Shown here one piece after another: positions 32,810 to 40,920 of a stretch of 64,000 nucleotides of DNA; within the stretch, counting starts at the first letter, position 1; every line of letters starts with the position of its first letter. The position numbers were made by a program, and so were the translations under genes. The notes under the pieces were generated by a model. That model did no database searches, was not told the DNA's origin, and was given only the letters and a program-made list of their open reading frames with translations. This DNA is from Streptomyces sp. NBC_00704 (lineage in GTDB: Bacteria; Actinomycetota; Actinomycetes; Streptomycetales; Streptomycetaceae): assembly GCF_036226605.1 (NCBI RefSeq), contig NZ_CP109000.1:3964501-4028500 (forward strand). The letters run 5' to 3'.

Positions 32810-34924
32810 ATGTCCGACAACGTCGTTCACCTGCACAAAGACACCACCCCCGCCGCGCCGACCGTGCTCACCGTCGTGCCCGACCCCTCCCCGCCCGCCC
32901 CGGTGCCCCTGTGGGTGCGCTCCGGGCGCGCCGTGAAGATGGCCGTCACGCACGACCGCACGAGGACCGCCGGCCGCGCGGTCGCCCGGCACTCCCTCTA
33001 CGTGGCCGGTGGGGCGCGCATCGTGGCCCGCCGCACCTGGGACGGCAAGACCGCCGCCCGCTACGAGCGGTTCATGCGCGCGGCGGAGGCCGCGGGGAAC
33101 ATGGACGCGGCCATGGAGTGGGAGGAGCGCGCCCAGCGCTACCGCGACGCCCGCCACCGCCGCCGCATGGACCTCCTCCACTCCCCGCTCGACGCCGCCA
33201 AGGGCCTGGCCGTGGGCACCGGAATGGGCATCGGGTCCCTGGTCGCCCTCGGGATCGTCATGGCCATCGCGAACAAGGACGTCACCGACGTCATCACCCC
33301 CATCGCGGCCGTGATCGAGTTCATCAACCTGCTGATCACGATCGTCCGCGTGGTGTGGGGGCCGCTGGTCTCGCTGGGCCCGTTCCTCGCGCTGCTGGCG
33401 CTGTGGGCGGTCGGCAGCAAGCAGCAGGCCGCGCCCGCGTGGGCGATGCCCGCCAACGTCCGATCGGGCGAGGGCGAGCCGATCACGCCCTCGATCGTGG
33501 TCAAGGCCCTGCGCGACCTCGGAGTGTCGACTCTGGCCAAGGCCATCAAGGAGATGGGCGACGCCGGCGCGTCCATGCTCGGGCCCATCCGGATCGCCGG
33601 ATGCGGCGTGGAAGTCGACGTCACGCTTCCGTCCGGGGTGTCGACGAACGAGGTACAGGCCAGGCGGCGCAAGCTCGCCGAGAACCTCACCCGGCACGAG
33701 CACGAGGTGTTCATCACCATCCCGGAAGCGGCCCGCACGGTGCGGCTGTGGGTCGCCGACTCCGGGGCGCTGGACGAGCCGATCGGCCCGTCCCCTCTGG
33801 TGACCGACGAGACGATCACGGCCGACTACGCCAAGGGCCGCGCCCCCTGGGGACAGGACCTGCGCGGCGACGCCGCATCGCTGAGCCTGTATCAGCGCCA
33901 CCTGCTCATCACGGGATTGTCCAACCAGGGCAAGACGGCCGCGCTGCGCTCGCTCGCGCTGTGGGCGGCGCTGGACCGTCGGGTGGAGTTCCGGATCGCC
34001 GACCTCAAGGGCGCGGGTGACTGGGCCATGTTCGACGGGCTCGCCACCGTCCTCATCCAGGGGCCGACCGATGAGCACGTGATCGAGGCGACCGAGATGG
34101 TCGAGAGCCTGGTCGACGAGATGAACCGGCGCATCGCGGCGCGCCAGGCCGACCCCACCGTGGTGTTCGATCCGCTGATCGGCATCGTGGACGAGGCGCA
34201 GGTGGCGTTCATGTGCCCGGCCGTGGACGACGAGAAGCGGCCCTACGGCGGGTCCAAGGCCACGTCCCGCTACTTCATGGCCGTGCGCAAGGTCCACAAC
34301 CAGGGCCGCGTGGTCGACGTGCTCATGTACGAGGGCACGCAGGACCCAACCGACCAGAACCTTCCCAAGCTGGTCCGCGAGGGCGCGCACACCCGCGCCT
34401 CCCTCGCGCTGGGCACCGAGGCGCAGGCCGTCATGGCCCTCGGCGAGAAGGCCGTCAACGGCGGCGCCGCACCGCACCTGCTCCGCCAAGGTCTGGACAA
34501 GGGGACCCTGGTCGTCGCCTCCGACGGCATCGAGATCCCCAAGGGCCAGTCGTCCATCACCGTGCGCACGCACTTCATCGGCGACAAGGATGCCAAGGCC
34601 ATCACGGACCGGGCCAAGGCCCTGCGCAACGGTGTCATCACCCTGCGCGCCGTCGACCGGGGCGAGAAGCGCGACCCGCTCGCCGACATCCTCGCCGTCC
34701 TCGGAGACGAGAAGCGGGTGTTCACGCAGGACGTCATCAAGCGTCTGTCCGTGCTCGACGCGGAGGCCTACGGCCGCTGGTCGTTCGGCGACCTCACCCG
34801 CGTTCTGGACGCGGCCGGCACGGAAGCCAAGAAGTCCCACGGTCGCATGGTCGTGCGCGCCGACGACATCGCCCGCGCTCTCGCCGACCGCGACGCCGAC
34901 GGTTCCGCTTCCGTCTCCCACTAA
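32810..34924 (+). CDS. tra: FtsK/SpoIIIE-type conjugal DNA translocase (TraB-like)
   Basis: A 704-residue membrane ATPase. Cytosolic N-terminus to about 135, a pair of helices at about 137-155 and 165-205 (TGMGIGSLVALGIVMAIAN; VWGPLVSLGPFLALLALWAV), then the motor. Walker A is ITGLSNQGKTAAL near 368, Walker B LIGIVDEAQVAF near 462. The FtsK-typical IADLKGAGDW precedes it. The C-terminal 80 residues form a winged helix (AYGRWSFGDLTRVLDAAG) that in TraB reads short repeats in clt. As in other AICEs, one such protein moves double-stranded DNA to the recipient. It follows the small-gene operon after a 110-bp gap. Confidence 0.93.
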   Translation: MSDNVVHLHKDTTPAAPTVLTVVPDPSPPAPVPLWVRSGRAVKMAVTHDRTRTAGRAVARHSLYVAGGARIVARRTWDGKTAARYERFMRAAEAAGNMDAAMEWEERAQRYRDARHRRRMDLLHSPLDAAKGLAVGTGMGIGSLVALGIVMAIANKDVTDVITPIAAVIEFINLLITIVRVVWGPLVSLGPFLALLALWAVGSKQQAAPAWAMPANVRSGEGEPITPSIVVKALRDLGVSTLAKAIKEMGDAGASMLGPIRIAGCGVEVDVTLPSGVSTNEVQARRRKLAENLTRHEHEVFITIPEAARTVRLWVADSGALDEPIGPSPLVTDETITADYAKGRAPWGQDLRGDAASLSLYQRHLLITGLSNQGKTAALRSLALWAALDRRVEFRIADLKGAGDWAMFDGLATVLIQGPTDEHVIEATEMVESLVDEMNRRIAARQADPTVVFDPLIGIVDEAQVAFMCPAVDDEKRPYGGSKATSRYFMAVRKVHNQGRVVDVLMYEGTQDPTDQNLPKLVREGAHTRASLALGTEAQAVMALGEKAVNGGAAPHLLRQGLDKGTLVVASDGIEIPKGQSSITVRTHFIGDKDAKAITDRAKALRNGVITLRAVDRGEKRDPLADILAVLGDEKRVFTQDVIKRLSVLDAEAYGRWSFGDLTRVLDAAGTEAKKSHGRMVVRADDIARALADRDADGSASVSH

Positions 34925-34948
34925 CGGGGAGGAACAGGCCCCCGGTCC

Positions 34949-35038
34949 GGGGAGGCGGGGAGAACTCCCCAACCGCCTCCCCAACCCTGCCTCCCCCACG
35001 GTGATCAGCGAAAACACCGTTTCGGGGAGGCGGGGAGG
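34949..35038. repeat. GGGGAGGCGGGGAG repeats after tra (clt candidate)
   Basis: Direct copies at 34949-34962 and 35024-35037, with inverted-sense CCGCCTCCCC and TGCCTCCCCC between them (34973-34995). Clt loci bound by TraB often lie beside tra and consist of short direct repeats, so this is one of two candidates. Confidence 0.45.
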
Positions 35039-35129
35039 CCCGCAGGTCAGCACCCCCGAAACCCCCTCCACCACGCCCCCGGCAGGGGGTGTGTCCGCCT
35101 CCCCCACCGAGCACCGGAAGGGATTCCGC

Positions 35130-35597
35130 ATGTACCCCGAACCTGCCCACAACCAGCCCGCCGTCCGGGCTTCGGAAGTCCACCACCCCACCCCGCTCGC
35201 CCCCGCCACGTCCTACGCGGCACCCCTCATGCCGGTGCAGCCGGCCGCCCTCCCGACGGTCGCCAGCGTGGTCCTGCCGGACGGGCGAATCGTCACCGGG
35301 TACGCCGTCGAACCCGCCCAGCCGGATCCGATCGCGCACCGGCCGGCAGTCTCGCGAACGGCGATGAACGTCGCCCTGGGGGGCATCGGGTTCCTCGCCG
35401 TGTGCGGCGGACTGCTGCTGCTGACCACGTTCATCGCCGCACTCACCGCGCTGATCACCCAGCTCATCACGCTGGCCGCGGTCATCTTCGGCGGATGGAT
35501 CGCCGTGCAGATCTTCGGCAGCACCCGCCACGCGAGCGGCGGCAACACCTTCCACATCCGCAAAGCCACCTTCAAGCGCAACCACTTCAACGGCTGA
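35130..35597 (+). CDS. Spd-like mobile-element membrane protein
   Basis: A 155-residue protein. The Pro/Ala-rich N-terminal 75 residues (with VVLPDGRIVTGYAVEP) are followed by two close helices at about 78-100 and 103-127 (VALGGIGFLAVCGGLLLLTT; LITQLITLAAVIFGGWIAVQIF) and a basic tail (TFHIRKATFKRNHFNG). The place after tra and the two-helix layout match SpdB-type spread proteins. GGAAGGGA precedes the ATG at 35130. Confidence 0.75.
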   Translation: MYPEPAHNQPAVRASEVHHPTPLAPATSYAAPLMPVQPAALPTVASVVLPDGRIVTGYAVEPAQPDPIAHRPAVSRTAMNVALGGIGFLAVCGGLLLLTTFIAALTALITQLITLAAVIFGGWIAVQIFGSTRHASGGNTFHIRKATFKRNHFNG

Positions 35598-35610
35598 CAG
35601 GAGCCCTTTC

Positions 35611-36060
35611 GTGTTCGAGATCCGCGTCATCTGCGACCCCGCCGACTCCGACCGCGTCACCGCCGCACTGGAGACCGCGTTCAAGGCCGGACGGGTCACC
35701 GTCCATCCGGCCCGCGACGGCAACCGCGTGCGCCTCTACCTCGACGCCGACCACGCCGACGTCTGGCCCGAGCCCGAGCAGGCCTACGCCGACGCCCCCA
35801 GCATCCACAGTGAAATCGACTGGATCACTCACGCCCTCGGCACCGCCGCTTGCTACACCAAGCTGGAACGCGGCTTCTACCTGCGCAAGGCCGCCGTCCT
35901 CGACCGCATCGCGCTCGCCGACGGAGCCGACTACCGCGACGACGACACCGCCCACATCGCGGCGAAGTTCCTGGTCGTGCTCGACGACGCCGACGCCGAC
36001 TGCGACCCGCGCGCCTACGTCCGTCAGCAGTACGCCCACTGGGCCGCGAACGGCCAGTAG
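35611..36060 (+). CDS. AICE hypothetical protein (soluble, acidic)
   Basis: A 149-residue acidic protein. It starts FEIRVICDPADSDRVTAALE and contains RVRLYLDADHADVWPEPEQAY and DYRDDDTAHIAAKFLVVLDD. No membrane segment or Cys cluster. The N-terminal beta-alpha-beta pattern (IRVICD... VTVHPA) could be ferredoxin-like. AGGAG precedes the GTG start. Genes of this type usually sit between spread and replication genes in AICEs; the role is unknown. Confidence 0.75.
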   Translation: MFEIRVICDPADSDRVTAALETAFKAGRVTVHPARDGNRVRLYLDADHADVWPEPEQAYADAPSIHSEIDWITHALGTAACYTKLERGFYLRKAAVLDRIALADGADYRDDDTAHIAAKFLVVLDDADADCDPRAYVRQQYAHWAANGQ

Positions 36061-36066
36061 CTACGC

Positions 36067-36111
36067 CAAGGGCGGCCCCCGCATCTCGCCAAAGAACCGG
36101 GGCCGCCCTTG
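36067..36111 (+). terminator. Terminator before the replication block
   Basis: CAAGGGCGGCCCC (36067-36079) and GGGGCCGCCCTTG (36099-36111) are perfect 13-bp arms with a 19-base loop. It separates the transfer genes from the prim-pol/rep genes. Confidence 0.8.
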
Positions 36112-36148
36112 TCCACCAGCACCCATCACAGGACTGGAGACCTCCAGC

Positions 36149-37054
36149 ATGACCCATGACGCACGATCCGCGCTGTTACGTGCAGCGCTCGACGCCGCCG
36201 CACGCGGATGGCACGTCTTCCCCCTGCGCCCCGGCACTAAGCGCCCCTCCCTGCACGGCGAAGCCTCCTGCCCCGGCACCGGGCCCTGCGCGAGCGGGCA
36301 CCGCAAGTGGGAGCAGCGCGCCACGACCGACCCGGACCGCATTCGCGCTGCCTGGTCACACGGCCCGTTCAACGTCGGCATCGCCACCGGCCCATCCGGG
36401 CTGCTGGTCGTCGACCTCGACGTGCCGAAGGACAAGGGCTGTTCGGACGCGCCGTGCGGCGCGGCCATCTTCGGAGCGCTCTGCGAGCGCGCCGGGCACG
36501 CCGTCCCCGCCACCTATCGAGCGCGGACCGCGAGCGGCGGAGAGCACCTGTACTTCACCGCCCCCACCGGGGCCCGACTGACCAACACCGCAGGCACCGT
36601 TGGGTCGTTGGTCGACACCAGGGCGTGGGGTGGATACGTCGTCGCGGCCGGCTCCATCACCCCCACGGGGCCCTACGAAGCGCTGTGCGGCTCTGAGGCG
36701 GCTCCGCTGCCCCGATGGCTGCAAGGCATCCTGCGGCCCGCCCCCAGGGCGTCTCAAGCCCCCTCGCGGTCCGTAACGACGCAATCCCGCACATACGCGG
36801 ATGTAGCGCTCGCCAACGAGACGCGGAACGTCGCCGCCGCCCAACACGGCGCACGCGAAGCGACGTTGTTCCGCGCAGCGCGAGCACTCGGACGGTTCGT
36901 CGCGTGGGGTGACCTCCCCCGGCCCGTGGTGGAGCAGGCTCTTCAGGAGGCGGGAGAGGCGACCGGACTCACCGTCGCCGAGTGCCGCTCCACCCTGCGC
37001 AGCGCCCTGGACTGGTCCATCGCCCACAACCAGCGCAGCCGGCGGGCGGCATGA
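36149..37054 (+). CDS. AICE bifunctional primase/polymerase (prim-pol)
   Basis: A 301-residue protein of the prim-pol fold: GWHVFPLRPGTKRPSL, zinc-like insert (CPGTGPCASGH), metal Asp residues in LLVVDLDVPKDKG near 90, His motif ASGGEHLYF near 130 and RAWGGYVVAAGSI. The C-terminal 100 residues are helical and carry EATLFRAARALGRFV and GLTVAECRSTLRSALDWS, much like the chromosomal paralogue at 26286. With the downstream ATPase it forms the replication module of AICEs. The stop overlaps the next start (ATGA). Confidence 0.9.
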   Translation: MTHDARSALLRAALDAAARGWHVFPLRPGTKRPSLHGEASCPGTGPCASGHRKWEQRATTDPDRIRAAWSHGPFNVGIATGPSGLLVVDLDVPKDKGCSDAPCGAAIFGALCERAGHAVPATYRARTASGGEHLYFTAPTGARLTNTAGTVGSLVDTRAWGGYVVAAGSITPTGPYEALCGSEAAPLPRWLQGILRPAPRASQAPSRSVTTQSRTYADVALANETRNVAAAQHGAREATLFRAARALGRFVAWGDLPRPVVEQALQEAGEATGLTVAECRSTLRSALDWSIAHNQRSRRAA

Positions 37055-37437
37055 GCACCCCTCCACGCCCCCGCCTGAAGAGCATCACCCCCACCCCCAC
37101 CGGGTCGGATGCCGCTGCAAAGCCTGTGGACACGACGGCCGTGGGCGGGCCCAAGGTCGTCGCCCGTAAGGGCGTCCCCATCGGTACTGACCCGACGCCC
37201 GAACGACCTGGGATCCGCGTCTACGCCCCGCCGGTGTACCACCATCACTGGGACGGGGCCCGCTGGTCCAAGCGCTACGGCGACACCCCCACCGCCGCGT
37301 ACGCCTGCCCCTGTGGCCACACCGCCACCGCCACCGGCCAACAGAACGTGGCCGACCTGGTCGCCGACTACGCCGCCCACAAGCACTTCTGCACCGGCAC
37401 CCCCGCCACGCTCACCGAACGGAGGACCGCCGCATGA
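37051..37437 (+). CDS. Small zinc-binding-like AICE protein
   Basis: A 128-residue protein. The first 55 residues are Pro/Thr-rich; the second half has VYHHHWDGARWSKRY, then CPCGHTATATGQ and HKHFC, a likely C2HC-type zinc site. Overlaps both neighbours by ATGA, so its production is tied to prim-pol and Rep. Function unknown; probably a replication accessory. Confidence 0.75.
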   Translation: MSTPPRPRLKSITPTPTGSDAAAKPVDTTAVGGPKVVARKGVPIGTDPTPERPGIRVYAPPVYHHHWDGARWSKRYGDTPTAAYACPCGHTATATGQQNVADLVADYAAHKHFCTGTPATLTERRTAA

Positions 37438-38582
37438 CCCCGCCCGCCATCGACGGCGCTGCCCTGCTCGACGAGGTGGAAGCCTTCCACCGCCGCTTCA
37501 ACGTCTTCCCCACCGAAGCCGCGTTCGTCGCCGTCGCCCTGTGGGACGCGCACGCCCACCTGCTCGACTGCTTCGACTCCACCCCCCGCATCGCCTTCCT
37601 GTCCCCCGAGCCGGGGTCGGGCAAGACACGGGCGCTGGAGATCGTGGAAACCCTCGTGCCGCAGCCGATGACGGCCGTGAACGCGTCCGCCGCCGCCCTG
37701 TTCCGGTCCGTCTCCGGACCCGGCGGGAAGCCCACGATCCTGTTCGACGAGATCGACACCGTCTTCGGCCCCAAGGCAGGCGACAACGAGGAGTTGCGCG
37801 GGTTCCTCAACGCCGGTCACCGTCGCACCGGGGTCACCTACCGGTGCATCGGCGACGGCGGCAACCAGACCGTGCAGGCCTTCCCCTCGTACTGCGCGGT
37901 CGCGGTCGCCGGTCTCGGCTCGCTGCCGGACACGATCCTGACCCGCTCCGTCATCATCCGCATGCGTCGGCGGGCCAGGAACGAGAAGGTCGAACCCTTC
38001 CGGGCCCGCATCCACGAGGCGGAAGGCCACAAGCTCCGCGACCGGCTCGCCGAGTGGGCGGAACAGGCCCGAGGGTTCGTCATGGGGGCATGGCCGGACA
38101 TGCCTGACGGAGTCGCCGACCGGCCCGCCGACGTGTGGGAACCACTCCTCGCCATCGCCGACGCGGCCGGCGGAACCTGGCCCGACCGGGCCCGCGAAGC
38201 CTGCCTGACCCTGGTCAAGGCCTCACGCGCCAACGACAAGGGCAGCATGGGCGTGCGGCTGCTGACCGACCTGCGCGACCACGTCATGGTCGGCATCGAC
38301 CGCCTGCCCACCGTCGCCATCCTCGACCGCCTCAACGCCCTCGACGACGCGCCATGGGCCGACCTGGGCGGCAAGCCGCTCGACAACCGGCGGCTTTCCA
38401 AGATGCTCGCCGAGTACATGACGGCCGACAACGAGCCGATCACCTCCCGCAACATCAAGGCCGCCGGCAGCGTCCTCAAGGGCTACTACGCCACCGATCT
38501 CTGGGACGCCTGGGCCCGCTACTGCCCCCCACCCCCCGAAAGTCCGCTACCTCCGCTACCCGGCATGGAAAATGCTGCCTGA
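37434..38582 (+). CDS. rep: DUF3631 replication ATPase (Rep)
   Basis: A 382-residue ATPase. Walker A FLSPEPGSGKTRALE near 58, Walker B TILFDEIDTVFGP near 103, sensor-like region TILTRSVIIRMRRRARNEKVEPF near 180. The C-terminal DUF3631 domain follows (RLLTDLRDHVMVGIDRLPTVAIL; EYMTADNEPITSRNIKAAG) and may bind DNA. In AICEs this gene with prim-pol replicates the excised circle. The last codons (ESPLPPLPG) lie in the first two iterons of the putative origin, so the 3' end of the gene is part of the origin. Confidence 0.87.
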   Translation: MTPPAIDGAALLDEVEAFHRRFNVFPTEAAFVAVALWDAHAHLLDCFDSTPRIAFLSPEPGSGKTRALEIVETLVPQPMTAVNASAAALFRSVSGPGGKPTILFDEIDTVFGPKAGDNEELRGFLNAGHRRTGVTYRCIGDGGNQTVQAFPSYCAVAVAGLGSLPDTILTRSVIIRMRRRARNEKVEPFRARIHEAEGHKLRDRLAEWAEQARGFVMGAWPDMPDGVADRPADVWEPLLAIADAAGGTWPDRAREACLTLVKASRANDKGSMGVRLLTDLRDHVMVGIDRLPTVAILDRLNALDDAPWADLGGKPLDNRRLSKMLAEYMTADNEPITSRNIKAAGSVLKGYYATDLWDAWARYCPPPPESPLPPLPGMENAA

Positions 38583-38717
38583 CCAGCAGTGATGCGGTAG
38601 CGGCAAGCACCGGATTTTGCCGCTACCTCGCCGCTACCCATCCGCTACCGCTACCCCTTCCCGCTACCTCAACAGGGCCCCTGACCTGCGAGGTAGCGGC
38701 GGTAGCGGAAGTAGCGG
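38544..38717. other. Iteron cluster: putative AICE replication origin
   Basis: The octamer CCGCTACC occurs seven times forwards (38544, 38553, 38620, 38631, 38642, 38648, 38661) and three times reversed as GGTAGCGG (38596, 38692, 38701), plus one AGTAGCGG (38710). All lie within 174 bp spanning the end of rep and the rep-xis gap. Such density next to a Rep gene points to an origin; a Tra recognition site is the alternative. Confidence 0.8.
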
Positions 38718-38763
38718 CCCTCAGAGGTACCCCCTCCGCAGAAGCAGAGAAGGAGTCTTCACC

Positions 38764-38949
38764 TTGGCCCGCCCCAAGATGCTCAAGCTCCCCGAAGTCC
38801 TCGAAGAGATCGAGATGAGCCGCGCCGCCTTCTACCGCATGCGCGCCCGCGGCAAGGCCCCCAAGCTCATCAAGTTGCCCAACGGGCAACTCCGCTGCCG
38901 CCGCACCGACCTCGACGCCTGGTGGGCCATGCACGAGATCGCAGCCTGA
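38764..38949 (+). CDS. xis: Excisionase (Xis), MerR-like helix-turn-helix
   Basis: A 61-residue protein. KLPEVLEEIEMSRAAFYRMRARGKAPKLIKLPNGQLRCRRTDLDAWW, in consecutive blocks, is the winged-helix signature of AlpA/Xis proteins. The TTG at 38764 has AAGGAG 8 bases ahead; a later ATG (38779) lacks one. It directs the integrase towards excision and precedes it by 63 bp across a terminator-like hairpin, suggesting separate control. Confidence 0.88.
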   Translation: MARPKMLKLPEVLEEIEMSRAAFYRMRARGKAPKLIKLPNGQLRCRRTDLDAWWAMHEIAA

Positions 38950-38962
38950 CGTCGACCCATCG

Positions 38963-38994
38963 AGGGGGCCCCTGCCGCGCGGCAGGGGCCCCTT
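38963..38994 (+). terminator. Hairpin between xis and int
   Basis: AGGGGGCCCCTGCC (38963-38976) pairs with GGCAGGGGCCCCTT (38981-38994). It would reduce read-through into int. Confidence 0.8.
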
Positions 38995-39012
38995 CACCGT
39001 GAGGGAGCAAAG

Positions 39013-40389
39013 ATGCACAGCTATGACGTGCGCATTTGGAGCGTCCGGAAGCGTGCCAGCAAGGCCGCTCCGTTCCAGCTCCGTTGGCAAGTAGACGGGA
39101 CGGAGCATCAGGAGAAGTTCGCCACCAAGACGCTCGCCGATGCCCGCCGGGCGGAGTTGCTGACCGCGACCCGCAAGGGCGAGCCCTTCGACACGGAGAC
39201 CGGTCTGCCGGTCTCCGAGGTGCGCGAGCGGAACCGCACGAGCTGGTACGCCCACGCTCGCGCGCATGCCGCACGGAAGTGGCCGACTGCGGCAGCAAAG
39301 CACCGAGCGAGCATTGCGGAAAGCCTCACCATCGCCACTATGGCGCTCTGCCCGGCGGGAAAGGGACGGCCGACGGACGACCTCTTGCGCCGCGCCCTCT
39401 ACCAGTGGGGATTCAACGCCGGACGCCACGGCGAGGAGCCCCCGGAAGCGGAAGCCAAGGCCTTGGCGTGGGTGGAACGCAACGCCCCGGCCGTGGTCGA
39501 CCTGGACAGTGCGAAGCGTGTGCGCATGGTCCTGGAACACCTGGCCAAGCGACAGGATGGCAAAGCGGCCGCAGCCAACACCTTCCGACGCCGCCGGGCG
39601 GTACTGAGCAACTGCCTGCGCCTCGCCGTCGAACACGAATTGCTGCCCGGCAACCCCCTGCACCGCGTGCATTGGGAAACCCCAAAAGCGGTAGAGGAGT
39701 TGGACGTCCGAAGCGTCGCTACGCCGGCGCAAGCACGAGCGCTGCTGGACGCCGTTCGCGCCCAGGGCCCGCGCGGCGCGCACTTGGCCGCGTTCTTCGC
39801 GTGCATCTACTACGCCGCACTGCGCCCCGAAGAAGTGTCCATGCTGAGCGCTGACCAGTGCGACCTTCCCACCGAAGGCTGGGGACGACTCATGCTCGCC
39901 GGTGCCCGGCCGCAGGTGGGTTCCGCCTGGACCGACGACGGCAAGCCGTACGAGGAGAGGCAACTCAAGCACCGGGCCCGCCGTGCGGTTCGGCCAGTGC
40001 CTATCCCGCCAGTGCTGGTCTCCATTCTGCGATCCCACATCGAAGCGTCCGGGAGGACCGACGACGGTCGGCTGTTCAGCGCAGTGCGGGGCGGGCCCAT
40101 CCGGTCGCAGGAGTACGGCTCGGTATGGAAGGAAGCCCGCCGTAAGGCTCTCACCGCCGCGCAGGTGGCCTCTCCGCTCGCCGCCATCCCATACGACCTG
40201 CGGCACGCCTGCGTGTCGTTCTGGCTCCGTTCGGGGGTGAGCCTGGCAGAGACCGCCCGGCGGGCTGGGCAAAGCGTCGCCGTGCTCCAGCGCTACTACG
40301 CCAAGGTCTTGGACGGCGAGGAAGCGAGGATGAACGCGCTGATCGAGCAGGGATTGGCGGAGCAGGAAAGCGGGTCCGAAGAGCCCTAG
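39013..40389 (+). CDS. int: Tyrosine-recombinase integrase
   Basis: A 458-residue site-specific recombinase. The N-terminal arm-binding region starts at YDVRIWSVRKR and contains FQLRWQVDGTEHQEKF. A SAM-like core-binding domain lies at about 80-215. The catalytic domain has the first Arg in YYAALRPEEVSML, the H-x-x-R pair in PYDLRHACVSFWLRSGVSL and the nucleophile Tyr in VAVLQRYYAKVL. All catalytic residues appear present. It lies 137 bp from the intact tRNA-Ser(UGA), its presumed target. GAGGGAG precedes the ATG. Confidence 0.94.
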   Translation: MHSYDVRIWSVRKRASKAAPFQLRWQVDGTEHQEKFATKTLADARRAELLTATRKGEPFDTETGLPVSEVRERNRTSWYAHARAHAARKWPTAAAKHRASIAESLTIATMALCPAGKGRPTDDLLRRALYQWGFNAGRHGEEPPEAEAKALAWVERNAPAVVDLDSAKRVRMVLEHLAKRQDGKAAAANTFRRRRAVLSNCLRLAVEHELLPGNPLHRVHWETPKAVEELDVRSVATPAQARALLDAVRAQGPRGAHLAAFFACIYYAALRPEEVSMLSADQCDLPTEGWGRLMLAGARPQVGSAWTDDGKPYEERQLKHRARRAVRPVPIPPVLVSILRSHIEASGRTDDGRLFSAVRGGPIRSQEYGSVWKEARRKALTAAQVASPLAAIPYDLRHACVSFWLRSGVSLAETARRAGQSVAVLQRYYAKVLDGEEARMNALIEQGLAEQESGSEEP

Positions 40390-40465
40390 ATCCTGGCCGC
40401 AGGTTGGCCGCACGCGCTGGTCAAAGCCGGGATACGGGCGAATCAGGGTGAGACAGGGTGCACGC

Positions 40466-40500
40466 AGAAGGGGTGCCGCTCCGGAGAGGGCACCCCTTCT
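40466..40500. terminator. Terminator at the right AICE end
   Basis: AGAAGGGGTGCC (40466-40477) pairs with GGCACCCCTTCT (40489-40500). It serves int and, read the other way, the minus-strand tRNA-Ser. Confidence 0.85.
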
Positions 40501-40526
40501 GACCTGCAATCCTCTGACCTGCTACG

Positions 40527-40611
40527 CGGTGGGTGTGGGATTTGAACCCACGGTGACTCGCGCCACGACGGTTTTCAAGACCGTTCCCTTAGGCCGCTCG
40601 GGCAACCCACC
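40527..40611 (-). tRNA. tRNA-Ser (anticodon UGA), AICE target
   Basis: The reverse complement folds as class II tRNA-Ser: acceptor GGTGGGT/ACCCACC, D-arm GCCCGAGCGGCC, anticodon stem-loop ACGGTCTTGAAAACCGT with TGA, short variable arm, T-arm GTGGGTTCAAATCCCAC, discriminator G. The element lies on its 3' side and restores the full gene. Confidence 0.95.
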
Positions 40612-40920
40612 CGCGCCCCGGCCCACCTGGGGCGGAGCGGGTACAGACTACCGGGCGCGGGCTCGAAGCGGGGAGCATGGTCCACGCGGGTTCACAGGCT
40701 CCCGTCTCCGGTGCCGGCCCTCCGCGGGAGCATGAGCGCACCACACTTCGGTACTTCAGGTGACGCCGAGTCGGTCTTGTCACGGGGTCGTTACGGCGTT
40801 GTCCTGGGTCAAGGACCGAGGCATCCGATCGGATCCTGGACCGCTCATAATGATCAAGCACGGGCCGGGGAACGCCCGCACCTCAGCCCCAACCCATTGA
40901 TCACGCAGGGGAATTGACAC
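40612..40920. other. Intergenic region between tRNA-Ser and the lipoprotein gene
   Basis: Holds the tRNA promoter on one strand and the lipoprotein promoter on the other. I see no gene, RNA or clear repeat. Confidence 0.5.

Larger units (their letters stand above)
27398..40583. mobile_element. Actinomycete integrative and conjugative element (AICE) in tRNA-Ser(UGA)
   Basis: The 13.2-kb segment between the tRNA-Ser fragment and the intact tRNA-Ser(UGA) has the full AICE gene set. Integrase and Xis lie beside the intact tRNA. The replication genes (prim-pol and DUF3631 ATPase) come with an iteron cluster. An FtsK/TraB-type translocase is flanked by small membrane spread-like proteins, and a GntR repressor reads the other way. 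This is the pSAM2/SLP1 type of element, which moves double-stranded DNA with one translocase. No interruption is seen in core genes, so it is probably functional. Likely cargo: GNAT acetyltransferase, PycTM-like protein. Confidence 0.93.
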
